Source: Bacillota bacterium
Lineage (GTDB): Bacteria > Bacillota > Bacilli > Bacillales > Cytobacillaceae
Reading direction: 5' to 3'
DNA length: 7,320 bases
NCBI GenBank assembly: GCA_030705745.1
Contig: JAUZPT010000145.1
Span: forward strand, 1 to 7,320
The notes under the pieces were generated by a model. It was not told the origin of the DNA. It ran no database searches and saw only the letters and a list, made by a program, of their open reading frames with translations. This document shows positions 1 to 5,888 of this stretch, piece by piece. The translations under genes and the position numbers were made by a program. Each line of letters starts with the position of its first letter. Position 1 is the first letter of the stretch.

Positions 1-42
1 CGTACATGTTAAAGATAAATTTAAAAAAGGGGGGCGCTTCGT

Positions 43-642
43 TTGGAACTATTATTAATCAGACATGGACAATCCGAGGCGGATTTATTAGGCGTCCATG
101 AAGGAAAAGCAGACTTTCCTTTAACCGAATTGGGACAACGGCAGGCGAAAAAGATGGCACACTATGTGACTCAATTCTTCCCGCCCGACTTAATTGTGAC
201 CAGCCCTTTAATTAGAGCCAAACATACCGCCTTGCTATTACAGAATTCAGTAGGATGTGAATTACTAGAGGAGAACGATTTAAAGGAATATGATAACGGT
301 GTTCTTGCTGGACTAACAAAAGAGGCAGCAGCTATCCAATATCCCCTTCCGAAAAACGGAAGGCCCTTTCACATTCCTATCCAAGAAGGCGAATCCGAAC
401 TGGAATTTCGTTTTCGTGCAGAACGGATTTTCCATAAAATCATGTCCGACTATCATCATTGCAACCGAATAGCAATCGTTTCTCATGGGGGTCTCATTTC
501 CAATCTATTAAAAGCATTTCTCAAATTGCCGAATACTCATGAGTTTGCCTTTCCAACAGGCGACACCGGTATCCATCTGCTCGGAATAAAAGAGACGGTT
601 CGCGTGGTTAAATTTCTTAACAGACAGGAACACCTTTTATGA
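43..642 (+). CDS. Histidine phosphatase family protein (phosphoglycerate mutase-like)
   Basis: This is a 199-residue cytosolic enzyme of the histidine phosphatase (branch 1, PGM-like) superfamily, which moves or removes phosphate through a phospho-histidine intermediate. The signature LLIRHGQSEAD lies at residues 4-14, with the predicted phospho-acceptor His8 and Arg7. A second Arg (R58) sits in TSPLIRAKHTA, a likely acid residue is E82, and the second catalytic His (H148) is in the SHGG motif. The length of about 200 residues fits the small monomeric phosphatases (CobC/YhfR/PhoE-like) rather than glycolytic PGM of about 230-250 residues. The start is TTG at 43, chosen because the G-rich ribosome binding site AAGGGGGG at 27-34 sits 8 nt upstream and the homology starts at once. 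Its substrate cannot be told from sequence. It converges on gatB and appears to be a single gene or the last gene of a unit beginning left of the window. Confidence 0.9.
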   Translation: MELLLIRHGQSEADLLGVHEGKADFPLTELGQRQAKKMAHYVTQFFPPDLIVTSPLIRAKHTALLLQNSVGCELLEENDLKEYDNGVLAGLTKEAAAIQYPLPKNGRPFHIPIQEGESELEFRFRAERIFHKIMSDYHHCNRIAIVSHGGLISNLLKAFLKLPNTHEFAFPTGDTGIHLLGIKETVRVVKFLNRQEHLL

Positions 643-672
643 AACAAATACAAACCCACTTCCTTTGGCCTT

Positions 673-763
673 TCAAAAAAATTTATCAACCGTTTCTTTA
701 ATTTTATCAACCGTTTCTTGTGTTTTATCAACCGTTTCTTGTGTTTTATCAACTGCCCTTCAT
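673..763 (-). pseudogene. Possible frameshifted remnant of a small heptad-repeat peptide
   Basis: On the minus strand an ATG at 763-761 is followed by AAG and then a run of three G (758-756). The ATG frame stops after four codons (TGA). If one G were missing, the same ATG would read through the whole 21-bp array as M-K-A followed by V-D-K heptads, ending at the TGA at 675-673, for a peptide of about 29 residues. As the sequence stands, the repeat frame has a TGA just upstream and no start codon before the repeats. I see no good ribosome binding site in front of the ATG. This could equally be a non-coding repeat whose open frame is accidental, so the call is tentative. Confidence 0.2.
682..755. 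repeat. 21-bp tandem repeat array 1 (about 3.5 copies)
   Basis: The core TTTATCAACCGTTTCTT recurs at 682, 703 and 724, and a fourth copy starting at 745 decays after TTTATCAACT. The period is exactly 21 bp, so it is in phase both with codons (7 codons) and roughly with two helical turns. Read on the minus strand, the frame starting GTT GAT AAA spells V-D-K-T-Q-E-T twice, then V-D-K-I-K-E-T, then V-D-K-F-F and a TGA at 675-673. The array lies between two convergent genes, the histidine phosphatase and gatB. It is related to the array at 5973-6092: the best units match at 17 of 21 positions by hand alignment. Confidence 0.9.
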
Positions 764-788
764 TATTATAAAATCGCGAAACGATAAA

Positions 789-817
789 AAGCCGCCAAGA
801 TCCAACTCTGGCGGCTT
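789..817 (-). terminator. Rho-independent terminator of the gatCAB operon
   Basis: A perfect 9-bp stem, AAGCCGCCA (789-797) with TGGCGGCTT (809-817), encloses an 11-nt loop. On the minus strand the stem is followed by TTTTTATCG, and it begins 5 nt past the gatB stop codon. On the plus strand the stem is followed by the T-rich TTTTATCTTTT after a short CC interruption, so it may also end transcription from the convergent phosphatase gene. Confidence 0.85.
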
Positions 818-821
818 CCTT

Positions 822-2249
822 TTATCTTTTCGCGATTTCTTCAAGCAAAATTTTATTCAACAGCTGCGGGTTGGCCTGTCCTTTTGTCGTTTTCATGATT
901 TGACCGACGAGGAAACCGACCGCTTTGCTTTTTCCATTTTTATAGTCTTCAATGGACTGCGGATTAGCATCGAGCGTTTCCGCTACAATTTTCAAAAGTG
1001 CGCCTTCATCCGAAATCTGCACGAGGCCTTTCGCCTTGACGATTTCTTCTGCATTTCCACCCTGTTCAACCAGCTCTTTAAACACTGTCTTTGCGATCTT
1101 CGAGGAAATCGTTCCATCTTCAATCAGCTTGATCAAGCCAGCAAGGCCCTTAGAACTCAGCTTCGTTTGTCCAAGCTCCTTTTGTTCCGCGTTCAAATAA
1201 GCGGAAACCTCACCCATCAGCCAGTTGGAAGCCTGCTTCGGATCAGCGCCTGCAGCAAGCGTCGCTTCAAAAAAGTCAGCCATTTCGATTGTAGCTGTCA
1301 GCACCATCGCATCATATGCAGGCAGCCCAAGCTCCTCGGTGTATCTCTTTTTCCGTTGGTCGGGAAGCTCCGGAATTTGGGATCGAATTCGTTCCTTCCA
1401 CTCCTCATCGATAAAAAGATCCATCAAATCGGGTTCAGGGAAATAGCGATAGTCGTCCGAGCCTTCCTTGACGCGCATAAGGATCGTCGTATTCGTCGCT
1501 TCATCAAAACGGCGCGTTTCCTGCTCAATCACTCCGCCTGCAGACACAACTTCTCGCTGTCGCTTCTCTTCATATTCCAGACCCTTGCGTACGAAATTAA
1601 ACGAATTGAGATTCTTCAATTCCGTTTTCGTACCGAATTCTTCCTGTCCAACGGGGCGAATCGAAATATTCGCATCGCAGCGGAGTGAGCCTTCCTCCAT
1701 TTTACAATCGGAAACACCTGTGTACTGAATAATTGATTTCAATTTTTCCAAATACGCATACGCTTCATCCGGGGTACGGATATCTGGTTCAGAGACTATT
1801 TCCACAAGCGGTGTTCCTTGCCTGTTTAAATCAACCAATGAATAGCCCTTGGCATGCGTCAGCTTGCCCGCGTCCTCTTCCATATGGATGCGCGTAATGC
1901 CGATCTTCTTTGTATAGCCATTTACTTCAATCTCGATCCAGCCATGCTCGCCAATCGGCTTATCGAACTGCGATATCTGGTATGCCTTCGGATTATCCGG
2001 ATAAAAATAATTTTTCCGGTCGAACTTCGTGTGTGACGCCACTTCGCAATTCAGCGCCATCGCAGCCTTCATGCCATACTCGACCACTTTTTCATTTAGC
2101 ACAGGCAGCACACCGGGGTAACCCCAATCAACCATATTCGTATTTGTATTCGGCTCCGCTCCAAAATGATTTGGGCTTGCCGAAAAGATTTTAGAGTTCG
2201 TTTTTAATTCCACATGGACCTCAAGCCCAATGACCGTTTCAAATTCCAT
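822..2249 (-). CDS. gatB: Asp-tRNA(Asn)/Glu-tRNA(Gln) amidotransferase subunit B
   Basis: GatB is the kinase/transamidase subunit of the cytosolic GatCAB complex. It phosphorylates the side-chain carboxylate of Glu on tRNA(Gln) (or Asp on tRNA(Asn)) with ATP, then swaps the phosphate for ammonia delivered from GatA. The 475-residue protein starts [17 protein letters not shown]. The family signature around [16 protein letters not shown] is at residues 78-92, and [11 protein letters not shown] is near 187-196. H12, E124 and E150 fall at the numbers of the Mg-binding residues I recall from S. aureus GatB, which supports the ATG at 2249. The C-terminal third is the helical and YqeY-like tRNA-binding tail. 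An in-frame GTG at 2258 would add three residues, but it lies inside the ribosome binding site AGGAGGTG and is rejected. It is the last gene of the operon, 12 nt after gatA, and the usual length is about 475. Confidence 0.97.
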   Translation of the reverse strand: MEFETVIGLEVHVELKTNSKIFSASPNHFGAEPNTNTNMVDWGYPGVLPVLNEKVVEYGMKAAMALNCEVASHTKFDRKNYFYPDNPKAYQISQFDKPIGEHGWIEIEVNGYTKKIGITRIHMEEDAGKLTHAKGYSLVDLNRQGTPLVEIVSEPDIRTPDEAYAYLEKLKSIIQYTGVSDCKMEEGSLRCDANISIRPVGQEEFGTKTELKNLNSFNFVRKGLEYEEKRQREVVSAGGVIEQETRRFDEATNTTILMRVKEGSDDYRYFPEPDLMDLFIDEEWKERIRSQIPELPDQRKKRYTEELGLPAYDAMVLTATIEMADFFEATLAAGADPKQASNWLMGEVSAYLNAEQKELGQTKLSSKGLAGLIKLIEDGTISSKIAKTVFKELVEQGGNAEEIVKAKGLVQISDEGALLKIVAETLDANPQSIEDYKNGKSKAVGFLVGQIMKTTKGQANPQLLNKILLEEIAKR

Positions 2250-2255
2250 TCTTCC

Positions 2256-2263
2256 CACCTCCT
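2256..2263 (-). promoter_or_regulatory. gatB ribosome binding site overlapping the gatA stop
   Basis: AGGAGGTG on the minus strand lies 6 nt before the gatB ATG. Its first two bases are the last two of the gatA TAG stop (2264-2262). The site decides the gatB start against an upstream GTG and suggests that ribosomes finishing gatA can re-initiate on gatB. Confidence 0.85.
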
Positions 2264-3707
2264 ACAGTACCGGTTTCTTTTTATGAAAATCCGTTGCAGT
2301 TTCAAAAGCGTGTGCAGTTCGGTACACAGTTTCTTCATCAAAATGCTTGCCGATAATTTGCAATCCAAGCGGCAGTCCATTCGAAAAACCGCACGGCACT
2401 GAAATCGCCGGCACACCAGCGAGGTTAACTGGGATCGTTAAAATATCGTTTGCATACATCGTGAGCGGATCGCTCGTCTTTTCGCCAATTTTAAATGCAG
2501 GCGTTGGCGTCGTCGGCCCGACAATCACATCATATTTCGTAAAAACATCCTCAAAATCCTTTTTGATCAACGTCCTGACCTTCTGCGCCTTTTTATAATA
2601 AGCATCATAATAACCAGAGCTAAGCGCAAACGTTCCGAGCATAATCCGGCGCTTCACTTCATCTCCGAAGCCTTCAGCCCTTGATTTTTTGTATAAATCA
2701 ATAAGGTTCGCTGCGTCAGCGGCACGGTATCCGAAACGGACGCCATCAAATCGTGACAAATTCGCCGATGCTTCCGATGAAGACAACAAGTAATACGCAG
2801 CCAGAGCGTACTTGGAGTGTGGAAGAGAAACCTCTTCCCAAACAGCTCCCTGTTTTTCCAACACGCGAAGTGCTTCTAGCACGGATTGGCGTACGTCCTC
2901 GCTTACCCCTTCGCCCAAGTATTCCTTTGGAACCGCAATTTTCAGCCCTTTCACATCACCTGTCAAAGCTGAAGCGAAATTCGGCACAGCCATCGGTGCA
3001 GATGTGGAATCCATCGGATCGACTCCGGAAATACTCTGCAAAAGATAAGCATTATCTTCAACGGTTCTTGTAATGTGGCCGATTTGATCCAACGAGGAAG
3101 CAAACGCGACCAAACCAAAGCGTGACACCCGGCCATATGTCGGTTTCATGCCCACGACGCCACAGAAGGAAGCTGGTTGGCGAATCGATCCGCCTGTATC
3201 CGAACCTAATGAAAATAAGACCTCGCCTGCTGCAACCGCTGCAGCCGATGCACCTGACGATCCCCCCGGTACCGTATTTACATTCCACGGATTGCGTGTC
3301 GTTTGAAAAGCGGAGTTTTCGTTTGAAGAACCCATCGCAAACTCGTCCATATTCAATTTCCCGATGACCACCGCTTCTGCTTCATGCAGCTTTTTCACAA
3401 CCGTCGCATCATAAATCGGGTCAAAATTTTCGAGTATTTTGCTCGCACAGGTAGTGCGCAGCCCTTTTGTAACCATATTGTCCTTTAGCGCGATTGGCAT
3501 TCCAAACAACGAAGCCGCTTTGCCCTGATCATCGAGCCTTTTCGCCATTTGGCGCGCACCCTCTTCATCGAGCGTCAAAAACGCCTGAATCTGTCCGTCC
3601 ACTTCGGCAATTCGTTTAAACGACTCGTCAACGAGGTCGGAAACACAGAGTTCTTTTTTATGTAAACGTTCATGTAAATCGGACATCTTATTTTCAAATA
3701 AACCCAC
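2262..3707 (-). CDS. gatA: Glu/Asp-tRNA amidotransferase subunit A (glutaminase)
   Basis: GatA is the amidase-signature subunit of GatCAB. It hydrolyses glutamine and passes the ammonia through a tunnel to GatB. The 481-residue protein carries the Ser-cisSer-Lys triad at K75 (in GMPIALKDN), S150 (in VPGGSS) and S174 (in [12 protein letters not shown]). The spacings of 75 and 24 residues match those of S. aureus GatA (K79, S154, S178, recalled). The glycine-rich signature reads GGSSGASAA where close relatives usually have GGSSGGSAA, a mild change at a position I believe is variable. The GTG start at 3707 gives [20 protein letters not shown], which aligns with the Bacillus N-terminus. It follows the site AGGGAGGG (3716-3723) by 8 nt. 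An internal ATG (residue 8) would cut into the conserved first helix. The gene is 14 nt downstream of gatC and is normal in length. Confidence 0.97.
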   Translation of the reverse strand: MGLFENKMSDLHERLHKKELCVSDLVDESFKRIAEVDGQIQAFLTLDEEGARQMAKRLDDQGKAASLFGMPIALKDNMVTKGLRTTCASKILENFDPIYDATVVKKLHEAEAVVIGKLNMDEFAMGSSNENSAFQTTRNPWNVNTVPGGSSGASAAAVAAGEVLFSLGSDTGGSIRQPASFCGVVGMKPTYGRVSRFGLVAFASSLDQIGHITRTVEDNAYLLQSISGVDPMDSTSAPMAVPNFASALTGDVKGLKIAVPKEYLGEGVSEDVRQSVLEALRVLEKQGAVWEEVSLPHSKYALAAYYLLSSSEASANLSRFDGVRFGYRAADAANLIDLYKKSRAEGFGDEVKRRIMLGTFALSSGYYDAYYKKAQKVRTLIKKDFEDVFTKYDVIVGPTTPTPAFKIGEKTSDPLTMYANDILTIPVNLAGVPAISVPCGFSNGLPLGLQIIGKHFDEETVYRTAHAFETATDFHKKKPVL

Positions 3708-3715
3708 GCTGCTTT

Positions 3716-3723
3716 CCCTCCCT
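3716..3723 (-). promoter_or_regulatory. gatA ribosome binding site overlapping the gatC stop
   Basis: AGGGAGGG on the minus strand lies 8 nt before the gatA GTG and overlaps the gatC TAG stop (3724-3722). This is the same stop/ribosome-binding-site overlap as at the gatA-gatB border. It favours the GTG at 3707 over the ATG seven codons in. Confidence 0.75.
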
Positions 3724-4015
3724 ATTCACCCAAAATCGGCGGAACTTTTATAAAACCATCCTGGTGATCTGGCGCATTTTTCAGCATTTCTTCTCTCGGC
3801 ATTCCTTTTTCAGGAATATCTTTGCGCATAACATTTTTCATATCGAGGACATGCGATGTCGGTTCGATTCCTTCTGTATCGAGTTCATTCAGCTGCTCGG
3901 CAAAGCCAATGATGGCATCGAGCTGACCCCTGAACTTGTCCGCTTCTTCATCTGATATTGCTAAACGGGCCAAATTTGCCACATGTTTAACTTCTTCAAG
4001 TGTAATCCGAGACAT
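3722..4015 (-). CDS. gatC: Glu/Asp-tRNA amidotransferase subunit C
   Basis: GatC is the small subunit that wraps around the GatA-GatB interface and stabilises GatA. The 97-residue protein begins [20 protein letters not shown], the characteristic GatC N-terminal helix, and has the conserved [18 protein letters not shown] segment near residues 38-55 followed by the extended C-terminal tail ([19 protein letters not shown]...). The usual length is about 96. The ATG at 4015 is preceded by a perfect AGGAGG at 4024-4029 with 8-nt spacing. It is the first gene of the operon, and about 170 bp separate it from the diverging marR-type gene. I see no T-box or other leader, as the upstream region is too short and lacks the conserved elements. 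Confidence 0.96.
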   Translation of the reverse strand: MSRITLEEVKHVANLARLAISDEEADKFRGQLDAIIGFAEQLNELDTEGIEPTSHVLDMKNVMRKDIPEKGMPREEMLKNAPDHQDGFIKVPPILGE

Positions 4016-4048
4016 CTTCTCTTCCTCCTGACACTTATAATAGTTTTG

Positions 4049-4078
4049 ATTTTACCAAAGTTTTCATCTGTGGCGCAA
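4049..4078 (-). promoter_or_regulatory. Candidate promoter of the gatCAB operon
   Basis: On the minus strand TTGCGC (4078-4073) and TAAAAT (4054-4049) are separated by 18 bp. They could be the -35 and -10 boxes of a vegetative sigma factor, placing the start of transcription about 30 nt before the gatC ATG. The -35 box matches the consensus only in its TTG half, so this is a modest candidate. Confidence 0.35.
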
Positions 4079-4106
4079 TGAACATCTCAATGGGGAAATC
4101 AAACGG

Positions 4107-4135
4107 TTGCTTTTTTTAGCGAGCTCAGTTATATT
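4107..4135 (+). promoter_or_regulatory. Promoter of the marR-type/nitroreductase operon
   Basis: TTGCTT (4107-4112) and TATATT (4130-4135) are separated by 17 bp, a good vegetative promoter. The predicted transcription start at about 4141-4143 falls inside the operator-like palindromes that begin at 4138, so a bound repressor would block initiation or early elongation. Confidence 0.6.
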
Positions 4136-4137
4136 AG

Positions 4138-4165
4138 TTGACGTATCAATTGTTGATATATCAAC
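4138..4165. promoter_or_regulatory. Two tandem palindromes, likely autoregulatory MarR operator
   Basis: A perfect 14-bp palindrome GTTGATATATCAAC occupies 4152-4165. A closely similar imperfect one, TTGACGTATCAA, occupies 4138-4149, with the matching cores offset by 15 bp. Their shared form is TTGA-N4-TCAA. They directly follow the -10 box and precede the ribosome binding site of the MarR-type gene, the usual place for an autorepressor site. The binding protein is inferred from position, not shown. Confidence 0.6.
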
Positions 4166-4171
4166 CATCCG

Positions 4172-4179
4172 AAAGGAGG
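4172..4179 (+). promoter_or_regulatory. Ribosome binding site fixing the TTG start of the MarR-type gene
   Basis: AAAGGAGG lies 6 nt before the TTG at 4186. A longer open frame from the TTG at 4138 would start inside the operator and at the predicted transcription start, so the downstream TTG is chosen. Confidence 0.85.
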
Positions 4180-4185
4180 ATTTTC

Positions 4186-4614
4186 TTGACGCATTCATGC
4201 TCGGATGAAAGTGCTATTTTATATAAATTACACAGTCTAAATAAGCAAATCAGTTCCACCTTTGAAGGCTGCACCGGTATAAGCCAATCACGACTCGATA
4301 TATTGCATCAGCTTTATGAAGTAGAGGAAATCAGCCAAACAGCGCTCCAAAAAGAAATTAATATCGACAGCGCCGCTGTTACCAGACACCTAAAGCAGCT
4401 TGAAGCGAACGGAATGGTTTCGCGCCGGAAAAGCCAGACTGATAATAGGATTACGCTTGTCCGTCTTACAGATCATGGGCGCCATAAAATCATTTCCTTT
4501 CGAGAAGAAAAAGCCCGCTTCGTCACTCAAATGCTAGACGGTTTTAGTGAAGAAGAGCGCGCTCTGCTTGGCTCGATGCTTAACCGGATACAAGCAAACC
4601 TCAAGCTCGTGTGA
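4186..4614 (+). CDS. MarR-family transcriptional regulator
   Basis: This is a 142-residue dimeric winged helix-turn-helix DNA-binding protein of the MarR family. The DNA-binding region is about residues 49-80 (ISQTALQKEINIDSAAVTRH...LEANGMVSR). It is followed by the wing with the conserved D-x-R (D86, R88) in RRKSQTDNRITLVRLTDHG. The flanking N- and C-terminal helices would form the dimer interface. The TTG start at 4186 is set by the strong ribosome binding site. The gene sits 47 nt upstream of a nitroreductase-like gene on the same strand, behind palindromic operator-like DNA. I infer that it represses itself and the oxidoreductase until a ligand or stress signal appears. C5 and C29 could allow thiol-based sensing, but nothing shows this. 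The arrangement recalls MhqR/YodB-type control of nitroreductases in Bacillus; I cannot assign it to a named orthologue. Confidence 0.9.
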   Translation: MTHSCSDESAILYKLHSLNKQISSTFEGCTGISQSRLDILHQLYEVEEISQTALQKEINIDSAAVTRHLKQLEANGMVSRRKSQTDNRITLVRLTDHGRHKIISFREEKARFVTQMLDGFSEEERALLGSMLNRIQANLKLV

Positions 4615-4645
4615 TTGAGGCTAAATACAACTCAGATTATGAAAT

Positions 4646-4652
4646 AAAGGAG
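4646..4652 (+). promoter_or_regulatory. Ribosome binding site fixing the GTG start of the nitroreductase
   Basis: AAAGGAG lies 9 nt before the GTG at 4662. The open frame extends 17 codons further upstream to about 4611, overlapping the marR stop, but that stretch has no ribosome binding site next to its start and does not resemble the family. Confidence 0.75.
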
Positions 4653-4661
4653 AATACACCA

Positions 4662-5288
4662 GTGAAAACAAACGACTTCAAAGAAATTATCACAGGACGA
4701 CGTTCCATCCGCAATTATGATCCAACTGTAAAAATTAGCCGCGAAGAAATGGCCGAAATTTTGACAGAAGCAACCCTTGCTCCGTCATCCATCAATATGC
4801 AGCCATGGCGCTTCGTTGTCATAGAAAGTGAAGAAGGAAAAGCAACCCTTGCTCCGCTTGCCAAGTTCAACCAGGTTCAGGTCGCGACGTCTTCCGCTGT
4901 CATTGCCATCTTCGGCGACTTGAATAATTTTGAAAAAGGCGAAGAAATCTACAGTAAAGCAGTCGAAATGGGCTTTATGCCTGCTGAGGTAAAAGAAAAA
5001 CAAATGGGTGCTTTGACTGCCTATTTTGCAAACATCGACCCGGAAGTAAATAAATCAACCGTTTTAATCGATGGCGGCCTAGTGTCCATGCAGCTTATGC
5101 TTGCAGCGCGTGCTCACGGTTATGATACAAATCCAATTGGAGGCTTCGAAAAGGACAAAATCGCAGAAGCTTTCGGACTGGATAAAGATCGCTACCTTCC
5201 TATCATGCTTCTTTCAATCGGTAAAGCAGCCGACAGCGGTTATCAATCCGTTCGCCTGCCAATCGATCAAATTGCTCAATGGAAATAA
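4662..5288 (+). CDS. Nitroreductase-family FMN-dependent NAD(P)H oxidoreductase
   Basis: This is a 208-residue flavoprotein of the nitroreductase family, most like the Bacillus YodC/MhqN branch, which reduces nitro compounds or quinone-like electrophiles with NAD(P)H. The N-terminal FMN-binding signature GRRSIRNYD is at residues 12-20. APSSINMQPWRFVV is at 40-53, the central SSAVIAIFGDL at 78-87, and the C-terminal AHGYDTNPIGGF with ...YLPIMLLSIGKA at about 151-189 carries the second FMN contact. The GTG start at 4662 is chosen from the ribosome binding site and from homology. It is the second gene of an apparent operon behind a MarR-type repressor and ends in a strong terminator. The physiological substrate is unknown; detoxification of electrophiles is inferred from the family and the neighbouring regulator. 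Confidence 0.92.
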   Translation: MKTNDFKEIITGRRSIRNYDPTVKISREEMAEILTEATLAPSSINMQPWRFVVIESEEGKATLAPLAKFNQVQVATSSAVIAIFGDLNNFEKGEEIYSKAVEMGFMPAEVKEKQMGALTAYFANIDPEVNKSTVLIDGGLVSMQLMLAARAHGYDTNPIGGFEKDKIAEAFGLDKDRYLPIMLLSIGKAADSGYQSVRLPIDQIAQWK

Positions 5289-5300
5289 CATTCTTTTACT

Positions 5301-5332
5301 AAAAATCAGGCCTTGTTATGGGCCTGATTTTT
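5301..5332. terminator. Bidirectional rho-independent terminator
   Basis: A perfect 12-bp stem, AAAAATCAGGCC (5301-5312) with GGCCTGATTTTT (5321-5332), has an 8-nt loop. The A-rich left arm and T-rich right arm give a U-tract in both directions. It lies 12 nt after the nitroreductase stop and 29 nt after the stop of the convergent yueI-like gene, and so serves both. Confidence 0.9.
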
Positions 5333-5361
5333 GTTTTAGATTATGCGTTATTTAATCATGC

Positions 5362-5814
5362 CTATTTTTTAAATAGTTTTCTGAACAACGAAAACTTACT
5401 TTTTGGGGTATTCACTTTAGGAATGGATTTGCCCTGTTTCTTTTTAAGATAAATCTCTTCTTTATCAATGGCGATGTCCATCGCCAAAACAAGGCCAATG
5501 TCTGTATTCACTTCTTTATTGGTCACCATCGTGTATTTCACTTGATGCTTGTTCGCGATTTTTACGTATTTACTCACTTCGTTGTAGCTCATATGTCCAT
5601 TCAACAACAAATGCGAGCCTGGATTACCCTTCATTTCTTGTTCGACCTCAAGATAAATTCCATTTTCCCGGACTTGGCTTTGCGTCAAGGCTACGATAAT
5701 TCTTTCCCGCAATGTCCCAAGAAATTTCCGCCTTTCTTCCGGCTTCGTTTCTTTTTGTCCGAGAATTCCTTGCTGCAGAATCTCATCGACCGTCTGCTTC
5801 CCCAGCGAGATCAA
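5362..5814 (-). CDS. YueI-family protein (DUF1694)
   Basis: This conserved Bacillales protein of unknown function resembles B. subtilis YueI (DUF1694). Family-typical segments are ILQQGILGQKETKPEERRKF and then LGTLRERIIVALTQSQV (together residues 12-48), HLLLNGHMSYNEVSKYVKIA (about 68-87), and the DIGLVLAMDIAIDKEEIY block (about 105-122). These suggest a small alpha/beta fold. The C-terminus is a lysine-rich tail (KSKFSLFRKLFKK) that I do not recall in YueI. There is no signal peptide or membrane segment, so it is probably cytosolic. The start is uncertain: the TTG at 5814 directly abuts the ribosome binding site AAAGGAG, while a CTG three codons later (5805) would have an ideal 9-nt spacing. 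Either start leaves the conserved region intact. It is a single gene, convergent with the nitroreductase. Confidence 0.85.
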   Translation of the reverse strand: MISLGKQTVDEILQQGILGQKETKPEERRKFLGTLRERIIVALTQSQVRENGIYLEVEQEMKGNPGSHLLLNGHMSYNEVSKYVKIANKHQVKYTMVTNKEVNTDIGLVLAMDIAIDKEEIYLKKKQGKSIPKVNTPKSKFSLFRKLFKK

Positions 5815-5821
5815 CTCCTTT
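5815..5821 (-). promoter_or_regulatory. Ribosome binding site abutting the yueI-like TTG
   Basis: AAAGGAG on the minus strand ends immediately before the TTG at 5814 (zero spacing), which is too close for normal initiation. It is correctly placed for CTG at 5805. About 13 bp further upstream, CATAAT (5839-5834) could be a -10 box, but I find no convincing -35. The imperfectly spaced inverted repeat ATGATT/AATCAT near 5841-5868 may be a protein site or chance. Confidence 0.45.
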
Positions 5822-5888
5822 CGAAGAACTACTATTATGTATGATTTTCCCCTAAAAAAAGTGAATCATATTTTTTAGAAAAAAAGAA

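Noticed and set aside
537..752. Minus-strand open frame reading L-I-K-H-K-K-R repeats across array 1
   Set aside because: It continues straight into the antisense of the histidine phosphatase and has no family resemblance. The V-D-K frame of the same repeat is the one matched by array 2.
720..1688. Long open frame of about 320 codons on the plus strand antisense to gatB
   Set aside because: It lies almost entirely opposite gatB, has no recognisable domain, and has a biased composition (rich in F, R, L, S) typical of an antisense shadow. The gatB reading is unambiguous.
4016..4106. T-box or other riboswitch leader in front of gatCAB
   Set aside because: There are only about 120 bases between gatC and the opposing promoter, with no T-box motif and no terminator/antiterminator pair.
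4138..4185. N-terminal extension of the MarR-type protein from TTG 4138
   Set aside because: It would begin within the operator and at or before the predicted transcription start. A strong ribosome binding site supports TTG 4186.
4611..4661. N-terminal extension of the nitroreductase overlapping the marR stop
   Set aside because: The 17 extra codons do not resemble the family and lack a ribosome binding site at their start. AAAGGAG is ideally placed for GTG 4662.
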